From contig CAVRUQ010000003.1 of assembly GCA_963724405.1 (NCBI GenBank), positions 1,736,001-1,800,000 on the forward strand: a stretch of 64,000 nucleotides of DNA, in the 5' to 3' direction. Positions within the stretch are counted from its first letter, which is position 1, and each line of letters starts with the position of its first letter. Shown here piece by piece: positions 60,188 through 64,000 of this stretch. Both the position numbers and the translations under genes were made by a program. The DNA comes from CAVQBJ01 sp963724405 (GTDB lineage Bacteria > Actinomycetota > Thermoleophilia > Solirubrobacterales > Solirubrobacteraceae). The notes beneath the pieces were generated by a model. That model searched no databases and had not been told where the DNA came from. It saw only the letters and a list, made by a program, of their open reading frames with translations.

Positions 60188-61234
60188 TCAGCGGGCGGGC
60201 CGGACGGCGTCCGGGCCCAGCGGCTCGATCACCTCGTGGCGCTCGTCGTCGTAGACGACGACGCCGCCGTGCGGAAGCCACTCGATCGCACCGTCGGGTC
60301 CCGACAGCAGCGCGGCCTTCGCCCGGGCCTCGGCCTCGGCGGCGCTCGGTGCGAGGGCGGTGACCTGCACGACGCCGGTGAACGCCGGACGGCCGGTCGC
60401 CGGGTCGAGCAGGTGATGGGCCGGGCGGCCGTCCGAATCGATCCAGCTGCGCTTGCCGATCCCGCTCGTCGCCGCCCCGCCGGCGGCGAGCTCGAACACG
60501 TGCAGCGTCCCCGGCCCGAACGGACTGGACACCTCGACCGCCCGGGTGAGACCGCCGCGGCCGCCGAGTCGCAGGTCGCCCCCGCAGTTGATCGCCACGC
60601 TCTCGTGCTCGCGCAGCGCGGCCACGAGCAGGTCCGCGAACAGGCCCTTGGCGATCCCGCCGCTGTCCAGGCGGACCCCGACGGGCCGCGTCACCGCCGT
60701 GCCGCTCGAATCGAGCTGCACCGAACCCCACGCCGACGTCGCGCTCGGCCGGCCCGGCGCGCGCGCCGGGGCCTGCGCGAGCGTCGCCCGCAGGTCGAGC
60801 GCCGACTGGGCCGCCTCCGGCAGGTCGCCCGCGTAGCCGGCCGCCTCGATCTCGCTCGCGAGCGTCGGGTCGACGAGTCCGCCCGTGAGCCGCGCCGCGT
60901 CGCATGCCGCCGCCACGAAGCGCGCCATCGTCGAGCTCACCGGCACGGTCTCGCGCGGATCGGCGTTCAGACGCGAGAGCTCGCTGTCGGGCTCGAAGCG
61001 AGAGAAGCCGCGGTGCCATTCCAGGAGCACCGTGCGGGCGAGCTCGACCGCCTCGACGTTCGTGCGCTGCGGCGTGTCGCCGATCACGTACGCCGCGCAG
61101 GTGGTCCCGAAGCAGGGGAACGAGTCGCTCGCCTCCGGCCCGGGGCCGGTCGCCGCCTCCCGCGCCAGCGCCGTCGCATCCTGCACGACGAACCCCGACG
61201 CGGTGCGGCGGAACGTGATCTCCGGCTCGGTCAT
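60188..61234 (-). CDS. apbE: FAD:protein FMN transferase (ApbE)
   Basis: The 348-residue ApbE-family protein has CFGTTCAAYVIG, the core GVRLDSGGIAKGLFADLL with Mg- and FAD-binding residues, AINCGGDLRLGG, and HHLLDPATGRPA. It transfers FMN covalently to Thr/Ser of target proteins outside or inside the membrane. No signal peptide is seen. TACGCT lies seven bases before the ATG (leaderless). The adjacent Ser/Gly-rich membrane protein is a possible flavinylation target. Confidence 0.9.
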   Translation of the reverse strand: MTEPEITFRRTASGFVVQDATALAREAATGPGPEASDSFPCFGTTCAAYVIGDTPQRTNVEAVELARTVLLEWHRGFSRFEPDSELSRLNADPRETVPVSSTMARFVAAACDAARLTGGLVDPTLASEIEAAGYAGDLPEAAQSALDLRATLAQAPARAPGRPSATSAWGSVQLDSSGTAVTRPVGVRLDSGGIAKGLFADLLVAALREHESVAINCGGDLRLGGRGGLTRAVEVSSPFGPGTLHVFELAAGGAATSGIGKRSWIDSDGRPAHHLLDPATGRPAFTGVVQVTALAPSAAEAEARAKAALLSGPDGAIEWLPHGGVVVYDDERHEVIEPLGPDAVRPAR

Positions 61235-61241
61235 GACGTCG

Positions 61242-61247
61242 AGCGTA
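61242..61247 (-). promoter_or_regulatory. Leaderless-type -10 hexamer for apbE
   Basis: TACGCT (minus strand) ends seven bases before the ATG at 61234. It lies just outside the stop codon of the preceding gene. Confidence 0.5.
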
Positions 61248-61248
61248 C

Positions 61249-61974
61249 TCACGATTGACTCGTCGTCACGGCGGACGCCCCGCTCGAGGAGCCCGAGGAG
61301 CCGCTGCTCGAGGACGAGCCGGACGATCCCGACCCCGACGAGCCGGTGCTCGCCGAGCCGCTGCCGCTCGTGCCCGAGGCGCCGCTCGAGGTGCCGCTCG
61401 TGCCGGACGAACCCGACGACCCGCTCGAGCTCCCGCTCGTACCCGACGTGCCGCTCGAGCTCCCGCTCGTACCCGACGTGCCGCTCGTGCCCGCCGAGCC
61501 GCTCGAGGAGCCGCTCGTGCCGGACGTGCCGCTCGAGCTCCCGCTCGTTCCCGATCCGGTGGACGCGCTCGTCGTGCTGGTCGAGCTGCTGGTCGTCGTA
61601 GTCGCCTTCCGGTGGGACGTCGAAGACCTGCGGTGAGTCGTGGTGCTCTTCGCCGCGCCACTTCCGGTCGACGCCGTGACGGCCGCGGCCCCGGTCGTGC
61701 TCGCGCGGCGAGCGGCGTTCGCGGCCAGCGCCGGATCGTGCCCGGTGACGAGCCGCACGAAGATGAGCCCCCACATGGCGACGAACAGCGACAGGACGAC
61801 GGCGATCGCCCGGCGGCGGATCATCCGGGTACGGCGCATCCGCTCGCGCAGCTTCGCGCGACCGGCGCGCTTGGCCGCCTCGGCGTCGGGCGGCGTGTTC
61901 GAGCGGCGGGGGATCGGCGGGAGCGTGCGGCCCTCGGGGGGCGCGTCGCTCACCAGGAGAGCCGTGGGGGTCAT
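61249..61974 (-). CDS. Membrane-anchored Ser/Thr/Gly-rich low-complexity protein
   Basis: The 241-residue protein has a cytoplasmic N-terminus with a basic patch (KRAGRAKLRERMRRTRMIRR), one membrane helix (AIAVVLSLFVAMWGLIFVRL) and ~140 residues of almost pure Ser/Gly/Thr (S-G-T-S-G-x repeats) outside. The tail includes SSGASAVTTS, a core loosely like the S/T-G-A-T/S flavinylation site, though without the usual acidic residue. The ATG at 61974 has a TGAGGA site; an upstream ATG at 62010 is possible. A phased repeat box lies 58-79 bp upstream. Confidence 0.6.
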   Translation of the reverse strand: MTPTALLVSDAPPEGRTLPPIPRRSNTPPDAEAAKRAGRAKLRERMRRTRMIRRRAIAVVLSLFVAMWGLIFVRLVTGHDPALAANAARRASTTGAAAVTASTGSGAAKSTTTHRRSSTSHRKATTTTSSSTSTTSASTGSGTSGSSSGTSGTSGSSSGSAGTSGTSGTSGSSSGTSGTSGSSSGSSGSSGTSGTSSGASGTSGSGSASTGSSGSGSSGSSSSSGSSGSSSGASAVTTSQS

Positions 61975-62031
61975 GGCAACGTCCTCACAGGTTGGGGGAG
62001 CAGGTGTCATGACTCGAGGATCGGGCCGCGC

Positions 62032-62053
62032 GCTGGGAGATCCCTGAGAACAC
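62032..62053 (-). promoter_or_regulatory. Two-unit phased repeat box upstream of the Ser/Gly-rich protein gene
   Basis: On the plus strand GCTGGGAGATC (62032) and CCTGAGAACAC (62043) form two 11-bp units with the same order as at 60122. A weaker pair (TCTGGGA at 62065, CCCGAGA at 62078) lies a little further out. Confidence 0.55.
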
Positions 62054-62145
62054 GCCGAAAGGGCTCTGGGAGCCTCACCCGAGACGAGACCGGCCCGGGC
62101 GATGCCCGGGCCGGTCCAGCGTGCGACGGGGTGTGACGTGCGCGC

Positions 62146-62760
62146 CTACGTCGACGAGGTGCTGGTCGTCGTCGACGACGTGCCGGTGGACGAGCCCGAC
62201 GGCGGTCCGCCCGGCCAGCCGGCGCCGGGGCCGCCATGGCCCTGCGACGGCGTGAAGGACGAGTCGGTGGCGAACACCGTCGTCGTCCCGTCCGAGGACG
62301 AGCGCACGACGACGTGATCGCCGGACACGAGCGCGCCGAGCGTGCTCGTCTTGCCGTCGAGCGTGATCGTGGCGCCGGACGGCACGGAGATCGTGGCCGT
62401 CTTGTACGGCGAGGAGCTGAGCCCCTCGACGATGGTCACGGTGTCGCCCGTCGTGTCGACGCTCTGGACCGTGCCGCCGTCGGAGGTGACGGTGACGTAG
62501 CCGGTGCGCGCCTGGTTGAGCTCGACGCTCACCGAGTGGATCGAGCCGCCGTCACCGGGACCGAAGCCTGCCGGACCGCCGGGCGGGCCGCCCCCCGGAC
62601 CGCCGGCCGGCGCTCCGCTCGTGCTCGGCTGCGCGGCCGCGTGGACCGTGGCGTGGGAGTTGGATTTCGAGGCCGAGCTCTCGGCGATGCCGCCGAGAGC
62701 GCCGACGAGTGCGCAGGTCGCGGCGACGAGGCCGCCGGCTGCGATTCGCTTGGTGTTCAC
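62146..62760 (-). CDS. Secreted DUF5666-like protein
   Basis: The 204-residue protein has a signal peptide (KRIAAGGLVAATCALVGALG), a Gly/Pro-rich segment (GGPGGGPPGGPAGFGPGDGG, ~45-65) and a beta-rich domain with YVTVTSDGGTVQSVDTTGDT and ITLDGKTSTLGALVSGDHVV, which resembles DUF5666 OB-like repeats. The tail is Ser/Thr-rich. The GTG at 62760 has AGGAGGG at ideal spacing and gives a proper signal peptide. A single CCTGAGA lies ~105 bp upstream. Confidence 0.65.
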   Translation of the reverse strand: MNTKRIAAGGLVAATCALVGALGGIAESSASKSNSHATVHAAAQPSTSGAPAGGPGGGPPGGPAGFGPGDGGSIHSVSVELNQARTGYVTVTSDGGTVQSVDTTGDTVTIVEGLSSSPYKTATISVPSGATITLDGKTSTLGALVSGDHVVVRSSSDGTTTVFATDSSFTPSQGHGGPGAGWPGGPPSGSSTGTSSTTTSTSST

Positions 62761-62864
62761 TTGAGCCCTCCTGGACTGTGCGTCGTGGGTGGCGCAGGAG
62801 CGATTCGGGCTCCGCGTCGTTGACAGGAGAGTCGTCGCCGGCCGTGGGGAGGCCATGTGCGCAA

Positions 62865-62871
62865 CCTGAGA
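62865..62871 (-). promoter_or_regulatory. Single CCTGAGA half-site upstream of the DUF5666-like gene
   Basis: CCTGAGA with only weak matches 11 bp either side. It is a possible low-affinity member of the repeat-box family. Confidence 0.3.
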
Positions 62872-62934
62872 CTTTCGCAAGAGCGGCCCGCCGGCCCCGC
62901 GCCCGCCGGCCGCGCGGGTCGTCGCGCCTGACGC

Positions 62935-63285
62935 TCAGGCGAGGACGTTCAGGAGCGACTGATCCATCCGGCTCTGGACGGAGACGACCTTCGCGTCGGC
63001 GCCGTAGAGCGAGGACGCGATCATCATGCCCGCCATCTGCTCGCCGAGGTCGACGTTGGAGATCTGCGGGTCGGCCGGAGGGATGCCCGGCAGGACACCC
63101 ACCCCGGTCGTCTCGACGCCGCCGCCGGGCAGCGGGGCCTGAAGGACCTGCTCGCTGTTGTACCCCGGCGTCTCGGCATTCGCGATGTTGTTGGCCGCGA
63201 CGTCGAACTGGGCCTCCTCGGCCCGCATCCCCGACGCGGCCACCCCCATCCCGGATGACATCGGTGTGGTACCCGTGGCCATCAT
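62935..63285 (-). CDS. Orphan FlgC-like flagellar rod protein
   Basis: The 116-residue protein has the flagellar rod/hook N-terminal motif VAASGMRAEEAQFDVAANNI followed by ANAETPGY (consensus A-N-N-I-A-N-x-x-T-P-G-Y). It ends with SNVDLGEQMAGMMIASSLYG and QSRMDQSLLNVLA, the coiled-coil C-terminus of FlgC/FlgG-type proteins. Its middle is very short, so it is smaller than usual FlgC (~135-150). No other flagellar gene is in the window. The start is uncertain (ATG at 63285, 63282 or 63261). Confidence 0.65.
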   Translation of the reverse strand: MMATGTTPMSSGMGVAASGMRAEEAQFDVAANNIANAETPGYNSEQVLQAPLPGGGVETTGVGVLPGIPPADPQISNVDLGEQMAGMMIASSLYGADAKVVSVQSRMDQSLLNVLA

Positions 63286-63433
63286 GCCGACATGGTCGCG
63301 CACGCGGGCGTGCGCGGGGTCACGACTCGACGAAGGTACGGGTGACGCCCGACGGGCGCGGTGATCGAGAAGATCACCCGTCACCAGCGTGCCGCGCCGG
63401 TCGCGCTCGCAGCCTGAACACCGGACGGTCCAC

Positions 63434-63439
63434 TAGCCT
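63434..63439 (+). promoter_or_regulatory. Leaderless-type -10 hexamer for the VOC gene
   Basis: TAGCCT ends seven bases before the GTG at 63447. It overlaps the end of a short direct repeat (63413-63436). Confidence 0.45.
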
Positions 63440-63446
63440 GGAACGC

Positions 63447-63833
63447 GTGCCGGGTGGTGGTGAAGCGATCCTCTACGTGCGGGATCTCAAGCGGGTGGCC
63501 GGCTTCTACGAGGCCTGCCTCGGGTTGCGACGCATCGAGGCAGGCGAGGGGTATTGCGGCCTTGTGGCCGCCGGCTTCACCCTATGGCTCGTCCGGGGCG
63601 AAGAGAGCTCCACGCCGAACCACGCACCGGCGTCACCTGCCCGCCGTCGATCACAGGTGCCGGTCAAGCTCTGCTTCACCGTGCAGAACCTGAACGCCAT
63701 CCGGTCAGTGATCGCCGATGCCGGCGGTCAATTCGACGAACGCGTATCGACCTTCGGTGGATACCACCGCTGCGATGCAGTCGATCCCGAGGGCAACATC
63801 GTCCAGGTGCTGCAGCCGCTCGGAACCGAGTGA
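63447..63833 (+). CDS. VOC-family (glyoxalase-fold) protein
   Basis: The 128-residue protein has two short modules: AILYVRDLKRVAGFYEACLG at the N-terminus and CDAVDPEGNIVQVLQP at the C-terminus. The GTG at 63447 is chosen because TAGCCT is seven bases upstream. Metal ligands are not clearly all present. The gene is bracketed by near-identical short sequences (63413-63436 and 63863-63898). The substrate is unknown. Confidence 0.8.
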   Translation: MPGGGEAILYVRDLKRVAGFYEACLGLRRIEAGEGYCGLVAAGFTLWLVRGEESSTPNHAPASPARRRSQVPVKLCFTVQNLNAIRSVIADAGGQFDERVSTFGGYHRCDAVDPEGNIVQVLQPLGTE

Positions 63834-63894
63834 CCCGGCAAGCCCTGCAGGTCCAAATTCGACCTGAACACCGCATCACTTGCGGACAGGTCCA

Positions 63895-64000
63895 CTAGGT
63901 GTTCGAGTGGCTGATCGCAACCGGCACGCCGCGCGCAAGGCTCTGGTAGACGACGCAGTAGCGCTCGGTGAGCGCCAGCAGCGCCTCGACGTCCTCGTCG
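63895..64000 (-). CDS. OsmC/Ohr-family protein, C-terminal part (5' end outside window)
   Basis: The last 34 codons read LLALTERYCVVYQSLARGVP and end SHSNT before a TAG. The Arg-Tyr-Cys-x-x-Tyr motif holds the second redox Cys of OsmC/Ohr peroxidases. The gene continues beyond the right end of the window. It probably reduces organic hydroperoxides or related compounds. Confidence 0.7.
   Translation of the reverse strand, partial: DEDVEALLALTERYCVVYQSLARGVPVAISHSNT

Noticed and set aside
61255..62136. Arg-rich frame opposite the Ser/Gly-rich protein.
   Set aside because: It is a shadow of S-G-T codons; the minus-strand gene has a ribosome site, a membrane helix and sensible neighbours.

Overview
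This 64 kb window is chromosomal DNA from a very GC-rich bacterium. Codon use with heavy third-position G/C, many leaderless-type promoters (a TAnnnT hexamer 6-9 nt before an ATG or GTG), and relatives of actinobacterial proteins (YkcB-like glycosyltransferases, an actinobacterial-type flotillin, an APC permease with a UspA-like tail) point to Actinobacteria. Thermoleophilia/Solirubrobacterales is my best guess, but it is inferred from style, not from a marker gene. Gene ends lie close together, with many ATGA/GTGA overlaps.

Layout. 0-16 kb: a run of regulator-plus-enzyme units (TetR, secreted lipase, TetR, metallo-beta-lactamase-fold enzyme plus FAH-family hydrolase, TetR, two GT39 membrane glycosyltransferases, dienelactone hydrolase, MarR-MFS pair, CMD-family protein, APC permease, Asp/Glu racemase). 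16-22 kb: a membrane-scaffold cluster (220-aa protein, soluble NfeD-like OB protein, flotillin), then DNA-repair genes (exonuclease III, LigD-type polymerase, topoisomerase IB). 22-36 kb: accessory metabolism and stress genes (ankyrin protein, APH-like kinase, DUF1801, MarR, AraC-VOC pair, TetR-UlaG-like unit with a clear operator, Baeyer-Villiger-type monooxygenase, YbhN-like membrane protein, ArsR-SRPBCC-MFS operon, VapBC).

36.8-47.7 kb: an accessory island. An intact initiator tRNA (minus strand, 47605-47678) is followed, on its 3' side, by four partial copies of its own 3' half at about 45.27, 44.33, 41.01 and 36.98 kb. Each copy breaks in the anticodon loop, and three of them also carry a copy of the tRNA terminator. 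The copies separate small cargo modules: an uncharacterised duplicated-domain protein with DUF1360 partners; carbonic anhydrase, MFS and HxlR; VapBC; and a 5'-truncated LtrA with a gene fragment and a cupin. This looks like tandem accretion of integrative elements that have lost their integrases.

47.8-64 kb: Ppx/GppA phosphatase; a C-rich, hairpin-bearing intergenic region; a ThDP enzyme; a fluoride-riboswitch operon (crcB1, crcB2 and an unusual triple-DUF190 protein); a WxL-like secreted protein; a subtilisin-like protease; an SDR; and a two-component system. The two-component genes and three neighbouring transcription units (a GT2 glycosyltransferase, a Ser/Gly-rich membrane protein next to ApbE, a secreted DUF5666-like protein) carry 7-bp CCTGAGA-type repeats, in three cases phased at 11 bp, which suggests a local regulon. 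The window ends in an OsmC/Ohr-family gene that continues beyond it.
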